In this document: positions 1 through 7,384 of the stretch, one piece after another
How positions within the stretch are numbered: position 1 is the stretch's first letter
Layout of the letters: the number at the start of each line of letters is the position of its first letter
Source of the DNA: CAZJFH01 sp964545205
Lineage (GTDB): Bacteria > Pseudomonadota > Alphaproteobacteria > Rhodospirillales > Magnetospirillaceae
Reading direction: 5' to 3'
NCBI GenBank assembly: GCA_964545205.1
Contig: CAZJFH010000084.1
Coordinates: 1 to 19,897, forward strand
DNA: 19,897 nt
Translations under genes and position numbers: made by a program
Notes under the pieces: generated by a model
What the model saw: only the letters and a program-made list of their open reading frames with translations
What the model was told of the DNA's origin: nothing
Database searches by the model: none

Positions 1-410
1 CCGCGCAGCAGCGCCGCGATGGCCGGCGCCGCCTCGGCCGCCACCGCGGCGGGCGCGTCGAGCGCCGCCGCCGGCAGCGGCTGCAGATGCGAGGCGAAGG
101 GCCGGCGCTCGGCGTCCCACACGCGCCACAGGATCGCGGGACCGCCCGCCGGGTCGCCGGCGAGCGCGCCTTCGAGCAGGAAGCTGCCGGCGTTGCCGGG
201 GCCGGTGCTGGCGGCGACGTCGGCCTCGCGCAGCGCCGCCGCCAGCTCGGCGGCCAGCGCGTCCGGCGCGGCGGCGACCGGCAGCACGACGACGCCGCCG
301 CGCGCGCCGATGTCGAGCAGCGGATTGGGCGCGGTGTGGCGGAAGGGCTGCGGCATCTCGCAGCCGGCCAGGGCGGCGGCCAGGGCCGGCGCCAGCAGCA
401 GCCTGCTCAT
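1..410 (-). CDS. Putative lipoprotein, partial (3' end outside window)
   Basis: The start codon ATG (408-410) overlaps the pgeF stop as ATGA, so this is the next gene of the hldD-lgt-midA-pgeF operon. The N-terminus is a very short lipoprotein signal: MSR, a hydrophobic stretch LLLAPALAAALAG, then a lipobox LAGC with the candidate lipidated cysteine at residue 18 and Glu at +2. About 136 residues are visible before the gene leaves the window. The mature part is Ala-rich and shows one strand-like hydrophobic stretch (GGVVVLPVAAAP near residues 38-49). I recognise no family. The context is notable because lgt, encoded upstream in the same operon, would be the enzyme that lipidates this protein. 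The coding assignment is supported by frame, overlap and lipobox; the function is unknown. Confidence 0.72.
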   Translation of the reverse strand, partial: MSRLLLAPALAAALAGCEMPQPFRHTAPNPLLDIGARGGVVVLPVAAAPDALAAELAAALREADVAASTGPGNAGSFLLEGALAGDPAGGPAILWRVWDAERRPFASHLQPLPAAALDAPAAVAAEAAPAIAALLR

Positions 411-1174
411 TTGTCGAGGACGATCGCCGAGAGCTGGCGGCCGTAGTCGGGCTCGCCGCGAAGAACGCTGCGCCGGTAGCTGAAGAAGCGTGCCTCCTCG
501 CGCAGGGTGTCGCAGGGCGTGCGCATCACCTGGGCGATGCCGGCGAGGGCGAGCTGGCGGGCGACGTAGGCCGGCAGGTCGAACAGCCAGTGCCCCTCGC
601 GCGGCGACGGCGAGAAGAAGTCGCCGTTGTCCGGGTGCGCCGCCAGGAACGGCGCCGGGAAGTCCGGTCCGACCTCGTAGGAGCGGTGGGCGATGCACGG
701 GCCGACGGCGGCGACGACGTCCTTGCGTCTGGCCCCCAGGCGCTCCATGGCCGCCACGGTGTTCTCGATCACGCCGCCCAGCGCGCCCTTCCAGCCGGCA
801 TGGGCGGCGCCGACGACCCCGGCGCGCGGCGCCGCGAACAGCACCGGGGCGCAGTCGGCGGTCAGGATGCCCAGCGCGAGCCCCGGCGTCGCGGTGACCA
901 TGGCGTCGGCCTTCGGCGCCGCCTCGTGCGGCCAGGGCGCGTCGACGGCGACGACCTCGGGCGTGTGCTCCTGATAGACGGTGACCAGCGCCTCGGCCGG
1001 CAGGTCGAGCAGGGCCATCGCCCGGCGGCGGTTCTCGGCGACGTTCTCGGCCGCGTCGTTCGAGCCGAAGCCGCAGTTCAGGCTGGCGTAGACGCCGCTC
1101 GACACCCCGCCCTCGCGCGTGAAGAAGGCGTGGCGGACACGCTGGACCTCGTTGAGGGCGGAGATGCTGATCAT
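407..1174 (-). CDS. pgeF: Peptidoglycan editing factor PgeF (YfiH/DUF152, multicopper-polyphenol-oxidase-like fold)
   Basis: This 255-residue protein has the usual length of the YfiH/PgeF family. The family's metal-site residues are visible: His70 in QEHTP, Cys108 in TADCAPV and His125 in AAHAGWKG. The N-terminal FFTREGGVSSG and SLNCGFGSND motifs are also family hallmarks. Known members remove wrongly incorporated amino acids (for example L-Ser in place of L-Ala) from peptidoglycan precursors, and older annotations call them laccase-domain or purine nucleoside phosphorylase proteins. The ATG start (1172-1174) overlaps the TGA of the upstream methyltransferase, and its own stop overlaps the downstream lipoprotein start, so translation is probably coupled on both sides. 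I am confident of the family; substrate specificity in this organism is inferred. Confidence 0.93.
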   Translation of the reverse strand: MISISALNEVQRVRHAFFTREGGVSSGVYASLNCGFGSNDAAENVAENRRRAMALLDLPAEALVTVYQEHTPEVVAVDAPWPHEAAPKADAMVTATPGLALGILTADCAPVLFAAPRAGVVGAAHAGWKGALGGVIENTVAAMERLGARRKDVVAAVGPCIAHRSYEVGPDFPAPFLAAHPDNGDFFSPSPREGHWLFDLPAYVARQLALAGIAQVMRTPCDTLREEARFFSYRRSVLRGEPDYGRQLSAIVLDK

Positions 1175-2268
1175 CGCTCGCTCGGCGGCCGGTCGGGAGT
1201 CTCGAAGCCCGGTAGCGTCGCCAGGCTGGCGTGCGACAGGGCGAGGACCTTGAACAAGGTGCCCATTTCCTGCGGATCGATCAAGCGCGCGCACGCCCCG
1301 ATGACGTCCTGCGCCTTGGCCGGATTGGCGCGGGCGAGCTGCATCGCCCGCATCTCGGCGCCGATCCGTCGCAGGAAGGTGCCCTGGCGCAGCGGGCCGT
1401 GCGCCTTGACGGCCGGGCCGGCGGCGGCGGCGAGCGCCGCGAAATCGACATGGGCGGTGAGATCGGCCGCGCCGGGATCGGCGAGCGCCGGCGCGTAGGC
1501 ATGGCCCCGCACCGCCTGCAGCGTGTCGCCGAGCCCGGGCTCGACATGGCCGTAATCGACGATCAGCGCCGCGCCGCCCTGGGTGGCGAGCCGGTGGCCG
1601 ATGCCGGCGGCGACGGCGCGGGCGGCCGGACAGCTCTCGGCGACCGCGCCGTCGGCCGCCGCGCCCAGCACGGCGGCCGGCAGCGGCGGCGCCGCCTCGG
1701 GCCCGAGCACGAAGCGGAAGCCGCCGTCGTCGCCCACCGCGACCATCCGCCGCCGCCAGGCGTCGCCGTCGCGGACGTGCTGCTCGACCGGCAGGGCGTC
1801 GAAGAACTCGTTGGCGACCAGCAGCGTCGGCCCCGGCGGCACGTCGGCCAGCGCCTCGTGCCAGGTGGCGTGCCGGTCGCCGAGGGCGGCGCGCTGGCGC
1901 GCGCGCAACGGCGCGCTGGTCTCGACGAGGTGCACGTCCAGCGCCGCCGCGAACGGCGGCACCATCCGCGCCGCCCGCAGCAGGTCGGCCATCAGCGTGC
2001 CGCGGCCCGGCCCCAGCTCGACCAGGCGCACCGGCGCCGGCATGCCCATCGCCTGCCACACCGTGGCGCACCACAGCCCGATCAGCTCGCCGAACACCTG
2101 GCTGATCTCGGGGGCGGTGGTGAAGTCGCCGCCGCGGCCGAGCGGGTCGCGGCCGCGGTAGTAGCCGTGCACCGGATCGGCCAGCGCCGCCTCCATGAAC
2201 GCCGCGACCGGGATCGGCCCCTCGGCGGCGATCCGCGCCCGCAGGGCGGCGGCCAGCGGCGTCGTCAT
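1171..2268 (-). CDS. SAM-dependent methyltransferase, MidA/NDUFAF7 family (DUF185)
   Basis: This is a 365-residue class I methyltransferase. The SAM-binding motif I is LVELGPGRGTLMADLL near residues 80-95. The N-terminal PVHGYYRGRDPLGRGGDFTTAPEISQVFGE block is typical of the MidA/NDUFAF7 (DUF185) family. Other family blocks are LLVANEFFDALPVEQ and, towards the C-terminus, a TLFKVLAL-like motif. In mitochondria NDUFAF7 methylates an arginine of the complex I NDUFS2 subunit; the bacterial substrate is not settled, and a NuoD-type target is only an inference. The gene lies between lgt and pgeF, sharing 4-bp overlaps with both, a layout common in alphaproteobacteria. Start is ATG at 2266-2268. 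Confidence 0.9.
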   Translation of the reverse strand: MTTPLAAALRARIAAEGPIPVAAFMEAALADPVHGYYRGRDPLGRGGDFTTAPEISQVFGELIGLWCATVWQAMGMPAPVRLVELGPGRGTLMADLLRAARMVPPFAAALDVHLVETSAPLRARQRAALGDRHATWHEALADVPPGPTLLVANEFFDALPVEQHVRDGDAWRRRMVAVGDDGGFRFVLGPEAAPPLPAAVLGAAADGAVAESCPAARAVAAGIGHRLATQGGAALIVDYGHVEPGLGDTLQAVRGHAYAPALADPGAADLTAHVDFAALAAAAGPAVKAHGPLRQGTFLRRIGAEMRAMQLARANPAKAQDVIGACARLIDPQEMGTLFKVLALSHASLATLPGFETPDRPPSER

Positions 2269-3050
2269 GCCTTGCGCCGCGCCAGCGCCATGAACGCCAG
2301 ACCGGCCATCAGCATCGGCAGCGAGAGGATCTGGCCCATGGTGACGCCGCCGGCGAGGAAGCCGAGATGGGCGTCGGGTTCGCGGAAGAACTCGGCGACG
2401 ATGCGCGCCAGCCCGTAGCCGACCAGGAAGACGCCGAACAGGAAGCCGCGCTTCATCCGCAGCGGCTCGATCCGCCACAACAGGTGCAGCACGATCAGCA
2501 GCACCAGGCCTTCGAGGAACGCCTCGTAGAGCTGGCTGGGATGGCGCGGCAGCGGGCCGCCGTGCGGGAACACCATCGCCCAGGGCACGTCGGCGGCCGG
2601 GCGGCCGAACAGCTCGCCGTTGATGAAGTTGGCGATGCGGCCGAAGAACAGGCCCAGCGGCGCCACGCAGGCGACGACGTCGCCGACCGCCAGGATGTCG
2701 AGCCTGTTGCGGCGGCAGAACAACACGATCGCCACCACCACGCCGAGCAGCCCGCCGTGGAACGACATGCCGCCCTGCCACACGGCGACGATCTCCCACG
2801 GCGCCGAGAGGTAATGCAGCGGCTTGTAGAACAGCACGTAGCCGAGCCGGCCGCCGAACACCACGCCCAGCGTCGCCCAGACCAGGAAATCGTCGACCTG
2901 GGCGATGGACATCGCATGCGGCGGGCGCCGGACCAGCCAGCGCAGGTAGAACCAGCCGCCGAGCAGGCCGGCGATGTAGGCCAGCGCGTACCAGCGGATG
3001 GCGATCGGGCCGATCTCGATGGCGATGGGGTCGATGACGGGAAAGGCCAA
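2265..3050 (-). CDS. lgt: Phosphatidylglycerol--prolipoprotein diacylglyceryl transferase
   Basis: Lgt transfers a diacylglyceryl group from phosphatidylglycerol to the lipobox cysteine of prolipoproteins in the inner membrane. The 261-residue product is a polytopic membrane protein with about seven hydrophobic segments. It carries the Lgt signature GRIANFINGELFG (from residue 138), the essential-His region MSFHGGLLG (His98) and the HPSQLYEA block. I chose TTG (3048-3050) as the start because a GAGGA Shine-Dalgarno overlapping the hldD stop lies just upstream and gives the expected N-terminus before IDPIAIEIGPIAIRWY. An upstream in-frame start at 3098 would overlap hldD by about 40 bases and add an unlikely Cys/Thr-rich leader. 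The stop overlaps the midA-like start (ATGA). Confidence 0.93.
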   Translation of the reverse strand: MAFPVIDPIAIEIGPIAIRWYALAYIAGLLGGWFYLRWLVRRPPHAMSIAQVDDFLVWATLGVVFGGRLGYVLFYKPLHYLSAPWEIVAVWQGGMSFHGGLLGVVVAIVLFCRRNRLDILAVGDVVACVAPLGLFFGRIANFINGELFGRPAADVPWAMVFPHGGPLPRHPSQLYEAFLEGLVLLIVLHLLWRIEPLRMKRGFLFGVFLVGYGLARIVAEFFREPDAHLGFLAGGVTMGQILSLPMLMAGLAFMALARRKA

Positions 3051-3057
3051 GGCGTCC

Positions 3058-4044
3058 TCAGCGATAACGGTCGTCGGCGTGCAGGTACTCCTGCACATAT
3101 TGGGTCACGCCGTCCTCGAGCGAAGTGAACGGCTTGGCGTAACCCGCCTGGCGCAGGCGGGCCATCTCCGCCTGGGTGAAGTACTGGTACTTGTCGCGGA
3201 TCGCCGGCGGGGTGTCGCGGAACTTGATCTGCGGCGCCCGGCCCAGCGCCCGGTAGACGGTGGCGGCGAGGTCGTAGAAGCTGCGCGCCTTGCCGGTGCC
3301 GAGGTTGAACAGGCCGCTGGCCTCGGGATTGTCGAGGAACCACATCATCACGTCGACGCAGTCGCCGATCCACACGAAGTCGCGAAGCTGCTCGCCGTCC
3401 TTGTAGGCGGGGTTGTGCGAGCGGAACAGGTGGAAGGGCGCGTCCTGGACCGCGTGGTCGTAGACCTGCGACACCACGCTCTGCTGGCCGCCCTTGTGGT
3501 ACTCGTTGGGGCCGTAGACGTTGAAGAACTTCAGGCCGACCCACTGCGGCGGCGCCTTCTGGTGCTGGGCGATCTTGCGCGCGACGCGGCGGTCGAACAG
3601 GTGCTTGCTCCAGCCGTAGGCGTTGAGCGGCCGCAGCCGCGCCAGGTGCGCGATGTCGAAGCGGTCGTCGAAGCCCTGGCCGCCGTCGCCGTAGGTCGCC
3701 GCCGACGAGGCGTAGATGAAGCGGACGCCGTTCGCCGCGCACCACGTCCACAGCGCCAGCGACAGCGAGAAGTTGTTGGCGGCGATCAGGTCGGCGTTGG
3801 TCTCGGTGGTCGACGAGATCGCGCCCATGTGGAAGATCACCCGGACATGGCCGCGGTTGGATTCCAGGAACTCGAACAGCTGCTCGGGGTGGACGATGTC
3901 GGCCAGCTCGCGCTTGGCGACGTTGCGCCACTTGTCGTTCGAGCGCAGCCGGTCGCAGACCACCAGCGCGTCCTCGCCGCGATCCTCGAGTGCAGCCAGG
4001 ATGTTGGAGCCGATGAACCCCGCTCCGCCGGTGACCACGATCAT
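3058..4044 (-). CDS. hldD: ADP-L-glycero-D-manno-heptose 6-epimerase
   Basis: This 328-residue extended short-chain dehydrogenase/epimerase makes ADP-L-glycero-beta-D-manno-heptose, the activated heptose for the LPS inner core. The NAD(P)-binding motif TGGAGFIGSN is at residues 5-14 and the catalytic YxxxK is Tyr143-Lys147 (YGWSK). HldD-type landmarks include GAISSTTE (74-81), KFFNVYGPNEYHKG and DFVWIGDCVDVMMWF. Start ATG 4042-4044 is supported by a GGAGGT Shine-Dalgarno six bases upstream; longer in-frame versions run back through the promoter. It is the first gene of the envelope operon, followed after 7 bases by lgt. Its presence implies a heptose-containing LPS core. Confidence 0.95.
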   Translation of the reverse strand: MIVVTGGAGFIGSNILAALEDRGEDALVVCDRLRSNDKWRNVAKRELADIVHPEQLFEFLESNRGHVRVIFHMGAISSTTETNADLIAANNFSLSLALWTWCAANGVRFIYASSAATYGDGGQGFDDRFDIAHLARLRPLNAYGWSKHLFDRRVARKIAQHQKAPPQWVGLKFFNVYGPNEYHKGGQQSVVSQVYDHAVQDAPFHLFRSHNPAYKDGEQLRDFVWIGDCVDVMMWFLDNPEASGLFNLGTGKARSFYDLAATVYRALGRAPQIKFRDTPPAIRDKYQYFTQAEMARLRQAGYAKPFTSLEDGVTQYVQEYLHADDRYR

Positions 4045-4075
4045 GCGCCGACCTCCGATTGCCGTCCGTCCGCCG

Positions 4076-4104
4076 TTTATAGGGCGGCGCCGGCCGGGCG
4101 GCAA
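4076..4104 (-). promoter_or_regulatory. Predicted sigma70-type promoter of the hldD-lgt operon
   Basis: On the minus strand a -35 element TTGCCG (4099-4104) is separated by exactly 17 bases from a -10 element TATAAA (4076-4081). The elements match four and five of the six consensus bases. The site lies 32 bases upstream of the hldD start, in the 76-bp gap after the diguanylate cyclase gene, and is one of the few AT-rich spots in a GC-rich gap. No experiment supports it here. Confidence 0.55.
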
Positions 4105-4120
4105 GGTCACCGGGTTGCGG

Positions 4121-5236
4121 CTAGGCCGAGACGGCGTGCAGCGGCGGCACGAAAAACCGCACGCCGTTACGCCCGCTGGACTTCGCGGCGTACATGGCGC
4201 TGTCGGCGTTGCGGATCAGGCTGTCGCCGTCGTCGCCGTCGCGCGGGTGCAAGCTGACGCCGATGCTCGGCGTCGTCTGCAGGTTCAGCGGTCCGATGCG
4301 GTAGGGAGCCCCCAGCCGCCGGGCGATGTTCTCCGCCACCTGTTCGACGCTGTCGCCGCGGATATCCTGCAGGACGACGACGAATTCGTCGCCGCCCAGG
4401 CGGGCGACGGTATCGCTCTCGCGCACCAGCCCCGACAGCCGTTCCGCCACCGCGCGCAGCAGCGCGTCGCCGACATGATGGCCGTGGGTGTCGTTGATCG
4501 GCTTGAAGCGGTCGAGGTCGATGAACAGCAGGGCGAGAAGGCGGCCGTCGCGCCGTCGCGCGGCGAGCGCCTGCGAAAGCCGGTCGTGCAGCAGCGTGCG
4601 GTTGGCCAGCCCGGTCAGCGGGTCGAAATGGGCGAGACGGCGGATCTGCGCCTCCGCCGCCCGGCGCTCGGCGATTTCGCGCCGCAATTCACGGTTGTTC
4701 TCGGCCAGCGCGGCATTGGCGTCCGCGACCTCGCGGGTGCGCTCGCAGACGCGCTCCTCGAGGTCGCGGTTGGCCTCCGCCAGGCGCTGGGCCATTTTCT
4801 GGGCGTCGTCCAGCGACTTGCGCAGCGAGTACATCTGGATGACGAAGTCGGGCACCGAATCGTGGAGGGCGAAATCCTTGAGCGACAGGCCCAGGTCGGT
4901 GAGCTCGGCGGTGGAGGCGGGCCAGGGCGAGCCGAGGAACAGGATCTCGTCCGTCCTCCGCAGATGCAGCATCTGGCCCTTGAGGACCAGCCGGTCGAGC
5001 CTCCGGGAATGGAGCTTGAACAGTTGCGCGCCGGCGGCGCGGATGGCCTCGAATTCGGCCGCGACGGCCGGTAGCGCGACGGCGAAGATGCGATCCATCG
5101 GCGCGCCGCCGTCGATGTCCGGCAGCAGGCGGTGGAGCGAGGGGCCGGCGCGCACGATCCGCGCCTCCCGGTCGATGACGAAATGGAACGGGAACACGAA
5201 ATCCAGTTCGTCGGGCCCGAGCCAGGCGTCCGGCAT
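4121..5236 (-). CDS. Diguanylate cyclase with N-terminal HNOBA domain (H-NOX partner)
   Basis: This is a 371-residue cytoplasmic signalling protein. Residues about 12-135 form a heme-NO-binding-associated (HNOBA) domain closely resembling that of animal soluble guanylate cyclase: FPFHFVIDR, the LKGQMLHLRRTDEILFLGSP block and the LHDSVPDFV segment. Residues about 135-200 are a charged coiled coil. The GGDEF domain follows, with FDPLTGLANR at 204-213, an intact GGDEF catalytic motif at 281-285 and an RESD inhibitory I-site at 272-275, spaced five residues before it. It should make c-di-GMP with product inhibition. It begins 8 bases after the H-NOX stop, with a GAGG Shine-Dalgarno overlapping that stop. 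The likely role is to receive the NO signal from H-NOX; whether NO raises or lowers activity cannot be read from sequence. Confidence 0.93.
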   Translation of the reverse strand: MPDAWLGPDELDFVFPFHFVIDREARIVRAGPSLHRLLPDIDGGAPMDRIFAVALPAVAAEFEAIRAAGAQLFKLHSRRLDRLVLKGQMLHLRRTDEILFLGSPWPASTAELTDLGLSLKDFALHDSVPDFVIQMYSLRKSLDDAQKMAQRLAEANRDLEERVCERTREVADANAALAENNRELRREIAERRAAEAQIRRLAHFDPLTGLANRTLLHDRLSQALAARRRDGRLLALLFIDLDRFKPINDTHGHHVGDALLRAVAERLSGLVRESDTVARLGGDEFVVVLQDIRGDSVEQVAENIARRLGAPYRIGPLNLQTTPSIGVSLHPRDGDDGDSLIRNADSAMYAAKSSGRNGVRFFVPPLHAVSA

Positions 5237-5244
5237 GGGGCGCC

Positions 5245-5793
5245 TCAGGTCTTGCGGGCGCCGACCACGAACTCGTCGTGGTCGGCGCCCTCCGTCCGGC
5301 TCTTGTCGTGGGCGACGTCGACCGGCGCCGACAGCCGTTTGCCAAGCCCGGTCACCAGCCCCTCGACGAAGGGCGCGAGCCCTTCGCGCACCGAGTTGTA
5401 GTGCAGCCTGAAGGACTCGTCCGAGACGTCGGAGCAGCGGAACGACGGCGGCCGCATTTCAGGGAAGATCAGCGACGCGCGCGCGTGGATTTCGTCGACG
5501 CTGTCCAGGATCGCGACCAGGTCCTTGCCCGCGAACAGCACCATCTCGGCGTAGTCGCGCTCGGCGACGGTTATCCAGTATTCGCCGAACTGGTGCAGTA
5601 CCTCCCGCGGCGGAATGCCGAGCACTTCGCTGGCGGCTCCGACGATCTGGTAGGTCAGTTCGTCCGGATAACAGCCCATCTGGATGAAGAACGGCTCCTG
5701 GATGCCGGCCTTTTCACGGATACCGTCCCATGCCTCGAGACCGTGCCAGGCCACGATCATGTCCTGGATGATTCTGTTCGCCATTCCGTACAC
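5245..5793 (-). CDS. H-NOX (heme-nitric oxide/oxygen binding) sensor protein
   Basis: This 182-residue stand-alone H-NOX domain shows all key family features: the N-terminal MYGMANRIIQDM, the FGEYW motif, proximal heme ligand His103 in DEIHARASLIFPEMRPPSF, and the heme-propionate motif YxSxR at Tyr132-Ser134-Arg136. The position matching the distal O2-binding tyrosine of Thermoanaerobacter H-NOX is Pro141 within EGLAPFV. This is the pattern of NO-selective, non-O2-binding proteobacterial H-NOX proteins. The start is GTG (5791-5793), backed by a GGGAGGAG Shine-Dalgarno seven bases upstream. The last ~25 residues extend past the core domain and look disordered. The gene is followed directly by an HNOBA-GGDEF partner, as expected for an NO-sensing operon. 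The O2/NO selectivity is inferred from alignment by eye. Confidence 0.95.
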   Translation of the reverse strand: MYGMANRIIQDMIVAWHGLEAWDGIREKAGIQEPFFIQMGCYPDELTYQIVGAASEVLGIPPREVLHQFGEYWITVAERDYAEMVLFAGKDLVAILDSVDEIHARASLIFPEMRPPSFRCSDVSDESFRLHYNSVREGLAPFVEGLVTGLGKRLSAPVDVAHDKSRTEGADHDEFVVGARKT

Positions 5794-5870
5794 GCGACGT
5801 CTCCTCCCTTCGATCCGTCAGCATCACGGGTCGACGATGCAGTAAACGTGACGATCACGCGAGTCGAATA

Positions 5871-5885
5871 TTGGCACTGTGCCAA
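5871..5885. promoter_or_regulatory. 15-bp perfect palindrome upstream of H-NOX, candidate operator
   Basis: TTGGCAC-T-GTGCCAA is a perfect inverted repeat with a one-base centre. It lies in the 113-bp gap between the MocR-like gene and H-NOX, 78 bases upstream of the H-NOX GTG start. There is no T-run after it on either strand, so a transcription-factor site is more likely than a terminator. It could bind an NO- or redox-responsive regulator or the neighbouring GntR-type protein; the sequence alone does not decide. Confidence 0.5.
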
Positions 5886-5906
5886 TGGTGGCTTTGGTCG
5901 TGACTT

Positions 5907-7274
5907 TCAGGGCGTCCCCGATCTCAGATCGGCGAGCACGCGAAGCCCTGCGGCAAGCGTCGCCCGATCCGCGGGAGCCGAGATCGAGACCCGGACCGCC
6001 TGGTGGCTGGGCTGCCTGACGGTGCAGGCGGCGCCGGGGGTCACGACGACGCCGCGGCGCCTGGCCTCGGCGGCGAAGCCGGCGGCGTCGCGCGGCGGCG
6101 GGATCGTCAGCCAGGCATTGAACAGCGCCGCGGAGCGCACGCTGTCCTCGCCGAGGATCTCGGCGGCCAGACGGCGCCGGGCCGCCGCCTCGGCGCGCTG
6201 GCTCTCGGCGCAGGCGGCGGCGGTTCCGTCCTCGATCAGCGCCGCGACCACCTCGGCGCAGATGGTCGGCGTCATCAAGAGGGTGGCGGCGACCCCGGCG
6301 GCGATGCGGCCGGTGACGTGCTTCGGCCCGGCGACGAAGCCGATGCGCAGCGCCGGCGCCAGCACCCAGGCCAGCGAGGTGACGTGGATCGTCCGCTCCG
6401 GCGCCAGCGCCGACAGCGGCGGCGTTCCGTCGGCCAGGAAGGCATAGGCGCCGTCCTCGACGATCACGGCGTCGTGGCGCCGCGCCACCGCGCTGATCGC
6501 CTCGCGGCGTTCCAGCGGCTGGGTGATGGTGGTGGGATTGTGGGCGTCGGGCATGGTGCAGATCATCCGGGGGCCGCGGCTGCCGAGCGCGCGGTCCAGC
6601 GCCTCGGGACACAGCCCGTGCGCGTCCATGCGTACCGGCACCAGCTGCCGCTCCAGCACCGCCGCCGCCGACCGGAAGCCGGGATAGACGAATTCCTCGC
6701 ACAGGATCGCATCGCCGGGGCGGGTCAGGGCGGCGATGATCGCGACGAACGCCTGCTGGCCGCCGGCGGTCATCACCGTCCGTTCCGGTGCCGCATCGAC
6801 CCCGCGCGAGCGCAGCCATGCGGCACCGGCCGCGGCGTAGCGGGACGAGGACTCGTCGAGGCGGTAGCCCAGCACCTCGGGCAGGTCGGCGCGGTCGGCC
6901 AGCCGGTGCAGGGCCGCCGCCACCACCGCGGCGTTGGAATCGCCCGAGGGCCGATTGAGCGTCATGTCGATCAGCGGCGCGGCGCCGCTCTCGGCCTCGT
7001 AGAGCACGGCCATCGAGCGCGGGTTGCGGGCCGGATCGCAGACCACGGTGCCGCGGCCGACCTCGCCGCGGACCAGACCGAGCCGTTCGGCCTCGTCATA
7101 GGCGCGGGCGACGGTGCCGCGCGTGACCCCCAGCGCCCAGGCGAGGTCGCGATGAGTCGGCAGCCGCGTTCCCGGCACCAGCCGCCCGGCCAGGATGTCG
7201 GTCTGCATGGCGCCGACGATCGCCCGGTACAGCGGCGGCGGGCGGTCGGCAAGATCCGGAATCCACGTGGGCAT
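5907..7274 (-). CDS. MocR-type regulator: GntR winged helix fused to aminotransferase-like domain lacking the PLP lysine
   Basis: The 455-residue product has an N-terminal GntR helix-turn-helix (about residues 13-78: LYRAIV, then GTRLPTHRDLAWALGVTRGTVARAY) joined to a fold-type I aminotransferase domain, the MocR/GabR/PdxR architecture. Expected cofactor residues are present: Asn246 (HNPTT), Asp274 and Tyr277 (VEDGAY) and Arg310 (phosphate site). The usual Schiff-base motif S-x-S-K is instead TSLAW at 299-303, putting Trp303 where lysine should be; I re-read this codon as TGG at 6366-6368. Covalent PLP binding is therefore unlikely. I used ATG 7272-7274 as start; a TTG nine bases upstream is possible, and neither has a clear Shine-Dalgarno. 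It is divergent from ubiK and upstream of H-NOX on the same strand. The effector is unknown. Confidence 0.88.
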   Translation of the reverse strand: MPTWIPDLADRPPPLYRAIVGAMQTDILAGRLVPGTRLPTHRDLAWALGVTRGTVARAYDEAERLGLVRGEVGRGTVVCDPARNPRSMAVLYEAESGAAPLIDMTLNRPSGDSNAAVVAAALHRLADRADLPEVLGYRLDESSSRYAAAGAAWLRSRGVDAAPERTVMTAGGQQAFVAIIAALTRPGDAILCEEFVYPGFRSAAAVLERQLVPVRMDAHGLCPEALDRALGSRGPRMICTMPDAHNPTTITQPLERREAISAVARRHDAVIVEDGAYAFLADGTPPLSALAPERTIHVTSLAWVLAPALRIGFVAGPKHVTGRIAAGVAATLLMTPTICAEVVAALIEDGTAAACAESQRAEAAARRRLAAEILGEDSVRSAALFNAWLTIPPPRDAAGFAAEARRRGVVVTPGAACTVRQPSHQAVRVSISAPADRATLAAGLRVLADLRSGTP

Positions 7275-7328
7275 GACGGACAAGTGTTTGGCGATCGCCG
7301 CCGGGCGTCAAGTTCGGATCGGCCAAGG

Positions 7329-7357
7329 TTGCATGTGGACGGTTTCGCCATGATAAT
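7329..7357 (+). promoter_or_regulatory. Predicted sigma70-type promoter of ubiK
   Basis: A -35 element TTGCAT (7329-7334) lies 17 bases from a -10 element GATAAT (7352-7357), five of six matches at -10 but only three at -35. It sits in the 110-bp divergent gap between the MocR-like gene and ubiK. A GGAAGGA Shine-Dalgarno follows five bases before the ubiK ATG. Confidence 0.45.
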
Positions 7358-7384
7358 GCCGCCGATCTTTCCGGAAGGACCGCC

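Noticed and set aside
2495..3931. Long overlapping frame opposite or out of frame with lgt and hldD
   Set aside because: The translation is Arg/Pro/Ala-rich with no motif, while the hldD and lgt frames carry complete family signatures. Such shadow frames are common at this GC content.
5245..5320. Zinc-binding C-terminal site in H-NOX as in Shewanella/Vibrio proteins
   Set aside because: The C-terminal tail contains no cysteines, so the known Cys/His zinc cluster is absent.
5871..5885. TTGGCAC as a sigma54 (-24/-12) promoter for H-NOX
   Set aside because: The -24-like TGGCAC is present, but no GC occurs at the required -12 position on either strand, and the sequence is better explained as a symmetric operator.
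5871..5885. The same palindrome as a canonical FNR or NnrR box
   Set aside because: The TTG and CAA ends are nine bases apart rather than eight, and the inner bases do not match TTGAT-N4-ATCAA. A related factor is possible but not supported.
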